From LMUY01 sp965198895 (lineage in GTDB: Bacteria > Pseudomonadota > Alphaproteobacteria > Acetobacterales > Acetobacteraceae), in the NCBI GenBank assembly GCA_965198895.1, contig OZ240676.1:558001-622000 (forward strand): a DNA stretch of 64,000 bases, in the 5' to 3' direction. The notes below the pieces were generated by a model. That model was not told where the DNA came from and made no database searches. It worked only from the letters and a program-made list of their open reading frames with translations. Both the position numbers and the translations under genes were made by a program. Position 1 is the stretch's first letter, and each line of letters opens with the position of its first letter. Positions 8,110-16,993 of the stretch are shown piece after piece.

Positions 8110-9693
8110 ATGCCCCCATCCCCTGCCCCGACCCGGCGCGACCTGCTCGGCTTGATCGGCGCCGCCGCGGGCGGGTCCGCCATGTATCTCGCCATGACCG
8201 CCCTCGGGCACGCGGCGGAGAGCACCTACACCGGCCCGCTACAACTCGACGGCGATGCCAAGGGCGCCAGCGTGCTCGTGCTCGGCGCGGGGGTCGCCGG
8301 CATGGTCGCCACGATGGAGTTGCGCCGGGCCGGCTACCGCGTCGAGCTGCTCGAATACAACGACCGGCCCGGCGGCCGCACTTGGACCCTGCGCGGCGGC
8401 GACCGCTACACCGAACTGGGCGGCGCCACGCAGGACTGCAACTTCGACGCCGGGCTGTACCTCAACCCCGGACCGTGGCGCATCCCATACCATCACCGCG
8501 GCCTGCTGGATTACTGCAAGCGGCTGGGAGTGACGCTGGAGCCGTTCGTCCAGGCCAACCACAACGCCTACCTGCACGCCACCACGGCCTTCGGCGGCAA
8601 GCCGCAGCGCTACCGCACGATCCAGGCCGACTTCCACGGCACCATCGCCGACATGCTGGCCAAGGCCGTCAGCCGCGACAATCTCGACTCCACCGTCACG
8701 CCGGAGGATAGCGAGATCCTGCTCGCCGCCCTTCGCAGCTGGGGCGGTCTGGACGGCGACTACCGCTACCGCACCGGCTGGGACAGCAGCGAGCGCCGCG
8801 GTTGGGACAAGCCACCCGGCGGCGGGCTGGACGGCGCACCCACGCCGTCCCAACCGGTTGCCCCGGCCGACCTGTTGCACAGCCGGCTGTGGCGGGCGTT
8901 GTCGGTTGCTGCCGACTTCGACTACCAGACCACCCTGTTCCAGCCCGTCGGCGGCATGGACGCCATCGCCCACGCCATGGGCCGCGAGGTGGCACCCGTG
9001 CTGCGGCTGCACACCAAGGTCACCGCCATCCACCAGGACGACGGCGGCGTCACCGCCCAGTGGCAGGACACGGCGACCGGCGCCACCGGCCAGTCCCGCG
9101 CCGACTGGTGCGTGTGCGCCATTCCACTCAGCATCCTCAGCCAGATCGAGCTGAACGTGTCCCCCGCGATGGCGCAGGCGATCCAGGCCGTGCCCTACGC
9201 CCCTGGCCTCAAGATCGGCCTGCAGTTCCGCCGCCGCTTCTGGGAGGAGGACGAGGCGATCTATGGCGGCATCAGCTACACCGACCTGCCGATCTCCGTC
9301 ATCGGCTACCCGCAATCCGGCTTCCATACCGCCAAGGGCGTGCTGCTCGGCGCCTACCCGTTCGGCCCGTATGCCTACGAGTTCACCGCCCTCGACCCGG
9401 CGGAACGCGTGCGCCGCGCGGTGGCCTTCGGCGCGCAGATCCACCCGCAATACGCCACCGAGTTCGAGAACGGCATCGCCGTCGGGTGGCACCGCGTGCC
9501 TTGGTCGCTCGGCTGCTACGGCCAGTGGACGGAGGAGACCCGCAAGCAACACTACGCCAATCTTTGCCGCCTGGACGGGCGCATCTTGCTGGCCGGTGAA
9601 CACGCCTCCTACATCCCCGCCTGGCAGGAGGGCGCGGTGCTCTCCGCCTTGGACGCCGTGAAGCGGCTGCACGCCCGGGTGCTGGCAGGATGA
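8110..9693 (+). CDS. Flavin monoamine oxidase family protein (Tat-exported)
   Basis: This 527-residue flavoenzyme has a Tat signal (TRRDLLGLIGAAAGG) and then a dinucleotide-binding motif VLVLGAGVAGMVATME with ELLEYNDRPGGRTWTLRGG, the hallmark of the amine oxidase / L-amino-acid oxidase family. The C-terminal FAD-binding LAGEHASYIPAWQEGAV is also present. It should deaminate an amine or amino acid in the periplasm. It is translationally coupled (ATGA, 9690-9693) to a c-type cytochrome, which suggests that electrons go to the cytochrome rather than to oxygen, so it may work as a dehydrogenase. The substrate is unknown. Confidence 0.88.
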   Translation: MPPSPAPTRRDLLGLIGAAAGGSAMYLAMTALGHAAESTYTGPLQLDGDAKGASVLVLGAGVAGMVATMELRRAGYRVELLEYNDRPGGRTWTLRGGDRYTELGGATQDCNFDAGLYLNPGPWRIPYHHRGLLDYCKRLGVTLEPFVQANHNAYLHATTAFGGKPQRYRTIQADFHGTIADMLAKAVSRDNLDSTVTPEDSEILLAALRSWGGLDGDYRYRTGWDSSERRGWDKPPGGGLDGAPTPSQPVAPADLLHSRLWRALSVAADFDYQTTLFQPVGGMDAIAHAMGREVAPVLRLHTKVTAIHQDDGGVTAQWQDTATGATGQSRADWCVCAIPLSILSQIELNVSPAMAQAIQAVPYAPGLKIGLQFRRRFWEEDEAIYGGISYTDLPISVIGYPQSGFHTAKGVLLGAYPFGPYAYEFTALDPAERVRRAVAFGAQIHPQYATEFENGIAVGWHRVPWSLGCYGQWTEETRKQHYANLCRLDGRILLAGEHASYIPAWQEGAVLSALDAVKRLHARVLAG

Positions 9694-10070
9694 TCCGGGC
9701 GGCGTTGCTGTTGCTGCTGCTGTCCACGGCCGCCTGGGCCGACGAGCCAGGCCCTACCTTCGGCAGCCCGTTCCACTTCACCGAGGCCGGGGGCGCCAGC
9801 CTCTACCGCTCCGTTTGCGCCGGTTGCCATATGCCGGACGGACGCGGCGCGGCCGGCGCCGGCCGCTACCCGGCGCTGGCCGGGGACGCGCGGCTCGCCT
9901 CCTCCGGTTACGCGATCGCGCTCGTGCTGCATGGCCACGGTGCCATGCCGCCCTTCGCCCGCACGCTGAGCGATGACCAGGTCGCCGCCGTGGTCGGCTA
10001 CATCCGGACCAATCTCGGCAACGCCTATCCCGGTGGCCCAACCGCCGCCGAGGTCGCCGCCGCCCGCTGA
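9690..10070 (+). CDS. Small periplasmic cytochrome c, partner of the amine oxidase
   Basis: This 126-residue protein has a Sec signal (MIRAALLLLLLSTAAWA), one haem c attachment site (CAGCH, about residue 48) and a distal methionine candidate in HGAMPPF. That is the layout of class I cytochrome c. It overlaps the upstream flavoenzyme by four bases, and pairs of periplasmic flavin or quinoprotein dehydrogenases with a dedicated cytochrome c are common. It is the likely electron acceptor of the 8110-9693 enzyme. Confidence 0.9.
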   Translation: MIRAALLLLLLSTAAWADEPGPTFGSPFHFTEAGGASLYRSVCAGCHMPDGRGAAGAGRYPALAGDARLASSGYAIALVLHGHGAMPPFARTLSDDQVAAVVGYIRTNLGNAYPGGPTAAEVAAAR

Positions 10071-10596
10071 GCCGGACTGTGCCGGGTCGCCGTGCGGCGG
10101 CTGCCATCCCAAGGAAAATCGCTGCAACTGAGGCGTGCAGTTCGCGGGCGTAATGGTCCGCCCAGACGGCGACCGTGGGTGCTTCGCCGCGCCTCGACGC
10201 GTGGACCCGCGGCACCAGTGCCGCCTCTCCGCCCGTGCGCTGAGCAGTGCCATCATTCCCTAGGAATTGACGCTGTAATGCCGCCCAAATCTTAGGTGGA
10301 GCGCGCCACCAGCCGCAGCCCGGCGCAGACACCCGTCGATATCAGCCATCCTAATTCGAGGCGCAGGCACCGTTAACGTTTGAGTAACGGACGCCATGAT
10401 TAACTTCAACTTGCATACGAAGGTCTTCTATCAAGGCGTGCTGGCTGTCCGAGCCGACACCGCGAAGAATGTTGCGCTGTCAAGTTCCTCATTGCGCGTA
10501 CGGCGTCTGACTCGGCTCACAACTCCAGCGTGCGATGACTAACAACGGACACGGTTTCTTGTTCTTGTTCTACCCCGATACCGCCAATGTTGTTGC
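10071..10596. other. Long non-coding interval before the exopolysaccharide operon
   Basis: No convincing gene was found in these roughly 525 bases. The part after 10330 is visibly richer in A and T than the flanking genes. It holds an inverted repeat CCGTTA (10370-10375) / TAACGG (10385-10390) that could be a regulator site, and ends at the candidate operon promoter. The short open frames here lack ribosome sites and recognisable products. Confidence 0.5.
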
Positions 10597-10623
10597 TTGA
10601 CGCTTAAGGCATACGATTGTAAC
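10597..10623 (+). promoter_or_regulatory. Candidate promoter of the exopolysaccharide operon
   Basis: A TTGACG hexamer (10597-10602) is followed after 15 bases by TGTAAC (10618-10623). Transcription from it would begin about 15 bases before the strong AGGAGG ribosome site at 10644-10649. The spacing is short of the ideal 17 bases, so this is tentative. Confidence 0.4.
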
Positions 10624-10655
10624 TCTCGAAAACGTGATCAGATAGGAGGCGTAGA

Positions 10656-10697
10656 ATGGCAAGAGTTCTTCCTCACCAATCCCAAAAACCGGCCTGA
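10656..10697 (+). CDS. Short leader reading frame before the sugar transferase (13 codons)
   Basis: AGGAGG at 10644-10649 sits 6 bases before this ATG and is the best ribosome site in the region, yet the frame MARVLPHQSQKPA ends at TGA 10695-10697 and is out of frame with the transferase. It may be a leader peptide that feeds ribosomes to the GTG at 10702, or the true 5' end of the transferase separated by a frameshift mutation. Confidence 0.4.
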   Translation: MARVLPHQSQKPA

Positions 10698-10701
10698 CGT
10701 C

Positions 10702-11745
10702 GTGGTCGCAGGGTTTGTCTTCGAGTCGGGAACGCCTCTCCGCTCCGTTCACACAAAGCTAACCGGCCGGTCCGTGTGGTCGTTTCGTAAGGTGACCGCT
10801 TGCAGCCTCACGGGCGAACGCGTCGCGTTTCTGGGCAGCGGGCCAGTCGCCGACGAGTTGCACGCCCGCGCGCAGACAGACCAGTCCTTGCAGGTGGTGG
10901 GCCGCTTCGACGCGCCGAGCCCGGCAGCGGGGCTGCTCTCGCCCCTGATCGAGCTCGCCCGCAACCGCGAGGTGGATCGGGTCGTGCTCGCAATTCCCGA
11001 CATGACCGGCCCGGCGAATGCGATCCAACCCGTTCCGTCCGAAGCGTCGGGCGCCGGGCCAACGCGGCCCACCATTCAGCCGCAGCTCCAAGGCACGGCT
11101 GAAGGCGGGCGGGCATTGCCGACCGAGCCTTCGATCCCGCAATGGAAACTCCTCTGCAAAACCCTGCTCGATCGTTTGATTGCCGCCATCGCGTTGTTCC
11201 TGCTCATTCCGCTGTTCCTCCTGATTGCTGTGATCATACGGATCGACAGCGCCGGCCCGGTGATCTTCAGGCAGCGCCGCCATGGCTGCGGCACCCGGGA
11301 ATTCGCAATCCTCAAATTCCGCACCATGCGGCCGGCCGACACCGCTGGAGAGCTTAGGCAAACCCTACGCGGCGACAGCCGGATCACTTCGGTTGGCGGG
11401 TTCCTGCGACGCACCAGCCTCGACGAATTGCCGCAACTCTGGAACGTCCTGAACGGAACGATGTCCCTGGTCGGACCGCGTCCCCACCCGGTCGCGATGC
11501 GCACCGAAGGATTGCTCTGCGAGGAGATCGCGCCCGACTACCAGGCGCGCCACCGCGTCAAGCCGGGCATCACCGGCCTCGCTCAGATCAACGGTAGCCG
11601 AGGTGCCACCGCAACGGCCGAGCAGCTGCGGACCCGCGTCGCCTACGACCTCCAGTACATCGAGGCGTGGTCGTTGAGCCTCGACCTACAAATCCTCGCC
11701 CTCACCCCGGTCCGGCTGATCCTGCAGAGGGAACATGCGTTTTGA
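10702..11745 (+). CDS. Exopolysaccharide initiating sugar transferase (WcaJ/ExoY type)
   Basis: The C-terminal 200 residues form a bacterial sugar transferase domain: one helix (LIAAIALFLLIPLFLLIAVI), GPVIFRQRRHG, FAILKFRTM, RRTSLDELPQLWNVL, MSLVGPRPHP and RHRVKPGITGLAQI. It attaches the first sugar phosphate to undecaprenyl phosphate at the inner membrane. The N-terminal part keeps the start of a CoA-binding-like domain (ERVAFLGSGPVADELHAR) but lacks the usual multi-helix membrane region and most of that domain, which is replaced by a Pro/Gly-rich linker. The start is uncertain: GTG 10702 follows a 13-codon leader frame, while GTG 10774 and 10792 are alternatives. The stop overlaps the TTG of the next gene. 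Confidence 0.85.
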   Translation: MVAGFVFESGTPLRSVHTKLTGRSVWSFRKVTACSLTGERVAFLGSGPVADELHARAQTDQSLQVVGRFDAPSPAAGLLSPLIELARNREVDRVVLAIPDMTGPANAIQPVPSEASGAGPTRPTIQPQLQGTAEGGRALPTEPSIPQWKLLCKTLLDRLIAAIALFLLIPLFLLIAVIIRIDSAGPVIFRQRRHGCGTREFAILKFRTMRPADTAGELRQTLRGDSRITSVGGFLRRTSLDELPQLWNVLNGTMSLVGPRPHPVAMRTEGLLCEEIAPDYQARHRVKPGITGLAQINGSRGATATAEQLRTRVAYDLQYIEAWSLSLDLQILALTPVRLILQREHAF

Positions 11746-12842
11746 ACCTATCCCGTAGAGCGGCCCTGATGATGGTCGGCGGCGCCGCACAGGGCATCCC
11801 CCGGCTACGGGCGGAGATGGCTCCGCTTTGGCAACTCGCAGCCGCTGCCGGGCTCCGGTTCGGCAGCAACAGCGATGTCGCGATTGCAAAAGCCCCTGCC
11901 GCCTACACCGCCGCCTTTGCCTCACAATGCGAGTTGCTGGCGCCGAACATGGGCTGGCACCGGGTGGCGGCCACACCAGGCGCCACCCGGCCCACTTGGG
12001 AGGATCCTAATATCGCGTTCGCCCGCGCGCACGCCATGCACCTCACCGGGGGCCATCTGCTCTGGCACGAGGCGCTGCCGTCCTACTTCCTCGAGGCCGA
12101 TGCGGGGCCACCGGCGCTGGAGTTCGCCCGCGCCCACATCCGGATGATGGGACGCCACTATGCCGGGCAGGTCTTCAGCTGGAATGTCGTGAACGAAGCG
12201 ATCGACACCAAGGACGGCGACAAGGACGGTCTACGGCGCTCGCCTCTGCTCGAGAAGCTCGGCCCCGACTACATCGCCGACGCCTTCCATACCGCCCACG
12301 AGGCGAAGCCGGCTGCACTGCTGACCTACAACGACACGCATTTCGAGATGGACAACCCGCACGACGCACCCCGGCGCGACGCCCTGCTCCGGCTGCTCGA
12401 CCGGTTGACCCGAAGTGCCGCCCCGATCGACGCCGTGGGCCTGCAAACCCACCTGCGGCTGGACGGCAGCCGGTTCGACACCCGCATCTACCGGCAGTTC
12501 CTGCGCGACGTCGCCGCCCGCGGCGTGCGTATCCTGATCACCGAGTTGGATGTGTTCGACATCGGCACCCCCGGCAGCATCGCCGAACGCGACGCCACCG
12601 TCGCCGGTGTCTACCGCGACGCTCTGGCCGTGATCCTGGACGAGCCCGCCGTTGCCAGCGTGGTCACCTGGGGGTTGTCCGACCGCTACACCTGGCTCGT
12701 GCCGCGCAGCGACCCCGCCTACCACCGCGCCGACGGCCAGCCCGCGCGCCCCTTGCCGCTGGATGCGGATTTCCACCCGAAACCGGCCTTCATTGCGCTC
12801 GCATCGGCCCTCCGCAACGCCCGAACGAGGAAGCGCGCATGA
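11742..12842 (+). CDS. Glycoside hydrolase family 10 (endo-1,4-beta-xylanase-like), exported
   Basis: This 366-residue protein begins with a Tat-like signal (NLSRRAALMMVGGAAQG). It then has the GH10 barrel with acid/base Glu152 in WNVVNEAID, nucleophile Glu268 in ITELDVFD, and conserved TYNDTHFE and GLQTHLRL. GH10 enzymes cleave beta-1,4-xylan-type chains. Inside an exopolysaccharide operon the enzyme more likely trims or processes the polymer during export. The TTG at 11742 overlaps the transferase stop, and the stop overlaps the next start (ATGA at 12839), so expression is tightly coupled. No carbohydrate-binding module is present. Confidence 0.9.
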   Translation: MNLSRRAALMMVGGAAQGIPRLRAEMAPLWQLAAAAGLRFGSNSDVAIAKAPAAYTAAFASQCELLAPNMGWHRVAATPGATRPTWEDPNIAFARAHAMHLTGGHLLWHEALPSYFLEADAGPPALEFARAHIRMMGRHYAGQVFSWNVVNEAIDTKDGDKDGLRRSPLLEKLGPDYIADAFHTAHEAKPAALLTYNDTHFEMDNPHDAPRRDALLRLLDRLTRSAAPIDAVGLQTHLRLDGSRFDTRIYRQFLRDVAARGVRILITELDVFDIGTPGSIAERDATVAGVYRDALAVILDEPAVASVVTWGLSDRYTWLVPRSDPAYHRADGQPARPLPLDADFHPKPAFIALASALRNARTRKRA

Positions 12843-14158
12843 ACATCACCGTATACGGCATCGGCTATGTCGGGGCCGTGGTCGCCGGCTGCATGTCGGC
12901 TGCCGGGCACGACGTCGTCGCCATCGACGTGAACCCGGCCAAGGTCGCCACCCTGAACGCCGGGCGCTCGCCGCTGACCGAACCCGGGTTGCCGGAGCTG
13001 ATCGCCGCCTCCATCGCCGACGGCCGCCTCCGCGCGACCACCGACGCTGCCGACGCCTTCGAGCACGGCGAGATCCTGTTCGTGTGCGTAGGCACTCCGG
13101 GCCTGCCCAACAATAGGCTCGACCTAAGTTATCTGGAGGGCGTCGCCGAGGATCTCGGCCATATGCTAGCCGCCGCCAAAGACGGTCGCCGCCGGACGAT
13201 CGTGATCCGCTCGACGGTGCTGCCCGGCACGATGGACGGCGTGATCCGCCCTGCCCTGGAACGCGCGTCCGGCCTGGTCGCCGGGCGCGATTTCGGCCTG
13301 GGAACGATGCCGGAGTTCCTGCGCGAGGGCCAAGGGTTGGACGACTTCAACCACCCCGCCGTCGTCGTGATCGGCGCCGAGGACGACCAGACGCGCACCT
13401 TGCTGCAGGCCCTGAACGACGGCAACGGCGGCACCGCGTTCACCTGCGACTTCCGCACCGCCGAGGCGATCAAGTTCACCAACAACGCCTTCCACGCGCT
13501 CAAGGTGGCCTTCGCCAACGAGGTCGGCGCCATCTGCAAAAGCTCCGGCATCGACGGCCGCACGGTGCTGGACATCCTGTGCGCCGACACGCGGCTGAAC
13601 ATCTCGCGCGCCTACATGCGGCCCGGCTTCGCGTTCGGCGGCTCGTGCCTGCCGAAAGACGTGAAGGCCCTGTGCGCCCACGCCCAGGCCGCCGGCGTCC
13701 GGACCGACGTGCTGGACGCATTGCTGCCGTCCAACGACGCCCATGTCGGCCGCGCCGTCGCGGTGGTGAACGGCTTCGGCCGCCGCCGCGTGTCGCTGCT
13801 CGGGCTGACGTTCAAGCCGGGCACCGACGACCTGCGCGACAGTGCCTTGGTGGAACTCGCCGAGCGCCTGATCGGCAAGGGTTACACGCTGAGGATCTAC
13901 GATCCCAACTTCTCCTACGACGACATCATGGGGCGCAACCGGGCGTTCATCCAGAACGCACTCCCCCATGTCGGCAGCCTATTGGTCGACACGCTGGACG
14001 AGGCGCTCGAACACGGCGAGACCATCGTGGTCGGCCACAACAGCCCCGAATTCAGCGACCTCCCCGGGCGCGCGACGGCCGACCACCGGGTGCTGGACCT
14101 CGCCTCCGCCGCCTCCGCCATGATGGGCAGCCCGCATTACCAAGGCATCTGCTGGTGA
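12839..14158 (+). CDS. algD: GDP-mannose 6-dehydrogenase (AlgD-like)
   Basis: This 439-residue NAD-dependent enzyme has the N-terminal Rossmann motif YGIGYVGAVVAGCMSAAGHD, VRSTVLPGT-type motif (IRSTVLPGTMDGV), catalytic Cys270 in FAFGGSCLPKD and GLTFKPGTDDLRDSALVELA. The pattern, including the YMRPGFAFGGSCLPKDV block and the terminal GICW, follows Pseudomonas AlgD from memory more closely than UDP-glucose dehydrogenases. It would oxidise GDP-mannose twice to GDP-mannuronate. That supports a polymer containing mannuronic acid. Specificity against UDP-glucose would need assay. It is coupled to both neighbours by four-base overlaps. Confidence 0.88.
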   Translation: MNITVYGIGYVGAVVAGCMSAAGHDVVAIDVNPAKVATLNAGRSPLTEPGLPELIAASIADGRLRATTDAADAFEHGEILFVCVGTPGLPNNRLDLSYLEGVAEDLGHMLAAAKDGRRRTIVIRSTVLPGTMDGVIRPALERASGLVAGRDFGLGTMPEFLREGQGLDDFNHPAVVVIGAEDDQTRTLLQALNDGNGGTAFTCDFRTAEAIKFTNNAFHALKVAFANEVGAICKSSGIDGRTVLDILCADTRLNISRAYMRPGFAFGGSCLPKDVKALCAHAQAAGVRTDVLDALLPSNDAHVGRAVAVVNGFGRRRVSLLGLTFKPGTDDLRDSALVELAERLIGKGYTLRIYDPNFSYDDIMGRNRAFIQNALPHVGSLLVDTLDEALEHGETIVVGHNSPEFSDLPGRATADHRVLDLASAASAMMGSPHYQGICW

Positions 14159-14874
14159 AGCTGCTGGCTACCGTGCTGATCGCGATGCTTGCCGGCTGTG
14201 GGCCCATCCTGAGCCACGGCACTCCCCTCGCGGCCGTGCTGGCGGCTGAGCAACGCGAGTCCGGACCGTACCGCCTGCAACCCGGCGACCAGGTCGAGGT
14301 GCATCACATCCTGGACCCGGATTACAGCGCCGTGCTGATCATCGCACCGGACGGGACGATGAACGTGCCCGGCATCAAGCAAACCGTCCCAGCCCGCGGC
14401 AAGACGGTGCTGGAGCTGCAAGCCGACCTCGACCGGCTGTACCAATCCAACGACGTGCTCAGCCGGCCGTTCTTTTCCGTCACCCTGCGCGGCTATGGCA
14501 GCCTGCAGGTGTTCGTCGGCGGCGAGGTGCAACGCCCCGGCTATCTGGAGTTGAGCGGCGGCGAACGCCGGGTACTGCAAGTGATCACCTCGGGCGGCGG
14601 CTTCCTGCAGACGGCGCGGCGGAGCGAGGTGATCATCCTCCGCACCGAGGCGAATGGCGGGCAAACGATCTTTTCCGTGGATCTGACCAAGGCACTGAGC
14701 GGGGAAGACTTGTCGCAGAACGTGCGCATCCGGCCGCTCGATGTGGTGATCGTGCCCAAGACCGATATCGCGTCGCTCGACGTGTGGATGGACCAGTATG
14801 TTCGCCAGGCTTTGCCGCTCTCCACCGCCGCCTCGCTGAGCTTCACCAACAACCCGGCGCTGTTCGCAAAATGA
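14155..14874 (+). CDS. Polysaccharide export outer-membrane lipoprotein (Wza-like)
   Basis: This 239-residue protein has a lipoprotein signal (LLATVLIAMLAGC), then a polysaccharide export domain (YRLQPGDQVEVHHILDPDY, APDGTMNVPGI) and an SLBB-type segment (LQVFVGGEVQRPGYLELSGG). These build the periplasmic part of the outer-membrane export channel. The start is a GTG overlapping the AlgD stop (GTGA). At 239 residues it is shorter than E. coli Wza, with a single SLBB repeat and no clear amphipathic C-terminal helix, like many alphaproteobacterial versions. Confidence 0.88.
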   Translation: MKLLATVLIAMLAGCGPILSHGTPLAAVLAAEQRESGPYRLQPGDQVEVHHILDPDYSAVLIIAPDGTMNVPGIKQTVPARGKTVLELQADLDRLYQSNDVLSRPFFSVTLRGYGSLQVFVGGEVQRPGYLELSGGERRVLQVITSGGGFLQTARRSEVIILRTEANGGQTIFSVDLTKALSGEDLSQNVRIRPLDVVIVPKTDIASLDVWMDQYVRQALPLSTAASLSFTNNPALFAK

Positions 14875-15506
14875 GCGCCGCGACGATGGAGCTCCCCGCC
14901 AAGGCATCGCGCGCCCCGGCCCGCCCGGAACTCGGCGCCTTGATGGCGACGCTCGCCATGATGATGGCCGACCAACGTGCCGTCGTGCTGCACGTGACGT
15001 CGTCGCGTCATGGTGAGGGCACGACCACGGTCGCGCGCGAACTGGCCGCCGCGGCCGCCCGGGCGCCGTGGTGCCGGGTCGCGCTGGTGGATGCCGCCGC
15101 CGGCTTGGATTTCACCTTGCCGTCCCTGCTCGGAGCCTTCGAGCGCGGGCACGAGCCAGCCTTGCGAACGGCCCGGATCGGCGGTGCCGAGATCGCCGTC
15201 GGCCGCCTGGCCGGCTTGGGTGAGGGCACGCCCCGCCTGGAAACATTGCGCGGTGTGTTCGCCTGGGCACGCAGCCGGTTCGCCCTGGTCGTGGTCGATA
15301 GCCCGCCCGTCCTGCCTTGCCGCGAGGCCGCCATCGCCGCCGCCGTCGCCGACGCGACATTGCTGGTCGTGCAAGCAGAAAGCGCCCGCCGGTCGGAGAT
15401 CGTGCAGGCCCGCCAGATCCTGGACCAATTGGGCGCCACGATGTTGGGCGTGGTGCTGAACAAGCGGCGCCGCCGGGTGCCACGCTTCGTGGAGCGGCTG
15501 CTGTGA
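14871..15506 (+). CDS. Degenerate BY-kinase/ParA-like ATPase of the exopolysaccharide operon
   Basis: This 211-residue protein has the fold of the cytoplasmic domain of polysaccharide co-polymerase tyrosine kinases (CpsD/Wzc C-terminal half). The P-loop region reads SSRHGEGTTTVARE (44-57), where Thr51 takes the place of the nucleotide-binding lysine. The second Walker segment is VALVDAAAGLDF, without the usual second acidic residue, and Walker B is ALVVVDSPPVL. No tyrosine cluster is found at the C-terminus. It may be a regulatory pseudo-ATPase pairing with the Wzz-like protein encoded next. It overlaps both neighbours (ATGA and TGATG). Confidence 0.8.
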   Translation: MSAATMELPAKASRAPARPELGALMATLAMMMADQRAVVLHVTSSRHGEGTTTVARELAAAAARAPWCRVALVDAAAGLDFTLPSLLGAFERGHEPALRTARIGGAEIAVGRLAGLGEGTPRLETLRGVFAWARSRFALVVVDSPPVLPCREAAIAAAVADATLLVVQAESARRSEIVQARQILDQLGATMLGVVLNKRRRRVPRFVERLL

Positions 15507-16993
15507 TGGACGTCGCCACTTCGCTCCGCCCCCTTGCCACCCCGCTGACCGTGCGGGAGATGGTGGCGATCGGCTTCCGCCACCGCTTCAAGGTGCTGGC
15601 GGCGCTGCTGCTGCCGCAACTGCTGGTCGCCGCCCTGCTGATCGTGTTGCCACCGAAGTATCGCGCGTCGAGCGACCTGATGGTGAAGACCGGGCGCGAA
15701 TACCTGGCGCAGTCCGACGGGGACGCCGGGCTGACGGCGCCGACCTCCACCAAGCAGGAAGGCATCAATTCGGAAATCAGCCTGCTCACCAGCCGCGCCG
15801 TGGTCGAGGCCGCCATCAATGCGATCGGAATCCAGACGCTGTACCCGAGCCTGATAACCAGCCCACCCTGGTTCAAGAGCGTGCTCGATGGCGCCGTCGA
15901 CAAGTTCCACAAGGACCTGACGGTCGAGCCGGTGAAGCTGTCCAACGTGATAGCGGTCAGCTTCGACGCCGGGACGCCCGATAAGGCCAAAATGGTGCTG
16001 GACCGCTTGATCGGCATCTACATCGACAAGCACACCCAGGTGTTCTCGGCATCGCGCTCCGAAAGCTATGCCGACGCCATCGCCCGCGACGTGGCACAGG
16101 CCACGACACTCGAGCAGCACCTCACCCAGGTGAAACTGGATACGGGCATCTACGACATCTCGGCGCAACGGGCCGCCCTCATCAGCCAGCGCGTCGCGGC
16201 CGAGGCGCATCTCCAGGACGTGGTGAACCAGCAGGCCATGCTGACCGGGCGCTTGCGCTACCTCAATCAGGAGCTTCCTAAGACCCCGGCGGTGCTGCGG
16301 TCGACCGGCACCGACCGTAACGACGCGGTGGACCATGCCCGGCAGACCCTGATCGACCTGCGCGCGTCCGAGGCTGCGATGGCGGCCCGCTACGCCCCCG
16401 GCAATCCGGACCTGCAGCGTGTGCGTGGCCAGATTGCATCACTATGGCCGGCAGCGGCCGGCGGGGACCGGGTGAACGTGACGACCACCCCCTCCCCGCT
16501 GGTCCAGCAGATGAAGACCGAGATCGTGATGGGGCAGGCGCAACTCGTTCCCCTCACCGCCGAGCAACGCCGTTACGAGACCTTGGTTGGCAGCCTCGGG
16601 GATGAACTTCACCGGCTAGAGGCGGGCGACCTCGAGTTGCGGACCACGGCGTCACGGATCGACGCGCTGAACGACAACCTCAAGCTCGTGCAGACGCGCT
16701 ACGACCAGGCCCGCACGCAGGAGCAGATGGATATCGCGAAGCAGGTGAGCGTGGTGCAGGTGGCGCCTGCCATCGCGCCCGATCGCGCCGCCAAACCCAA
16801 CAAGCCTATGTTCATCGCCGGAAGTTTCCTCCTGGGCGTGTTCGCCGCTTGTGGCATCGTGGTGCTCGCGGTGCTGACCAGCAGCACCATCGTCACCGAA
16901 GACGGGCTGGAGGGTCTGCTCGGCCTTCCGGTCCTGCTGACGCTGCCGGTCGCGCGCAAACGAGTTGGCCCCGCCACCCTGGCGCTCGAATGA
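15506..16993 (+). CDS. Polysaccharide chain-length determinant (Wzz/GNVR family)
   Basis: This 495-residue inner-membrane protein has a first helix (VLAALLLPQLLVAALLIVL, residues about 30-50), a large periplasmic coiled-coil region with RASEAAMAARYAPGNPDLQRV, and a C-terminal helix (MFIAGSFLLGVFAACGIVVL) preceded by the proline-rich APDRAAKPNKP. That is the polysaccharide co-polymerase layout. The kinase domain found fused in Wzc is instead encoded by the preceding gene. It would set polymer length and couple synthesis to the Wza-like exporter. ATG 15506 shares its A with the previous stop. Confidence 0.9.
   Translation: MDVATSLRPLATPLTVREMVAIGFRHRFKVLAALLLPQLLVAALLIVLPPKYRASSDLMVKTGREYLAQSDGDAGLTAPTSTKQEGINSEISLLTSRAVVEAAINAIGIQTLYPSLITSPPWFKSVLDGAVDKFHKDLTVEPVKLSNVIAVSFDAGTPDKAKMVLDRLIGIYIDKHTQVFSASRSESYADAIARDVAQATTLEQHLTQVKLDTGIYDISAQRAALISQRVAAEAHLQDVVNQQAMLTGRLRYLNQELPKTPAVLRSTGTDRNDAVDHARQTLIDLRASEAAMAARYAPGNPDLQRVRGQIASLWPAAAGGDRVNVTTTPSPLVQQMKTEIVMGQAQLVPLTAEQRRYETLVGSLGDELHRLEAGDLELRTTASRIDALNDNLKLVQTRYDQARTQEQMDIAKQVSVVQVAPAIAPDRAAKPNKPMFIAGSFLLGVFAACGIVVLAVLTSSTIVTEDGLEGLLGLPVLLTLPVARKRVGPATLALE

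Noticed and set aside
8239..9672. Long minus-strand frame opposite the amine oxidase gene
   Set aside because: Shadow of the flavoenzyme gene, with no recognisable domain.
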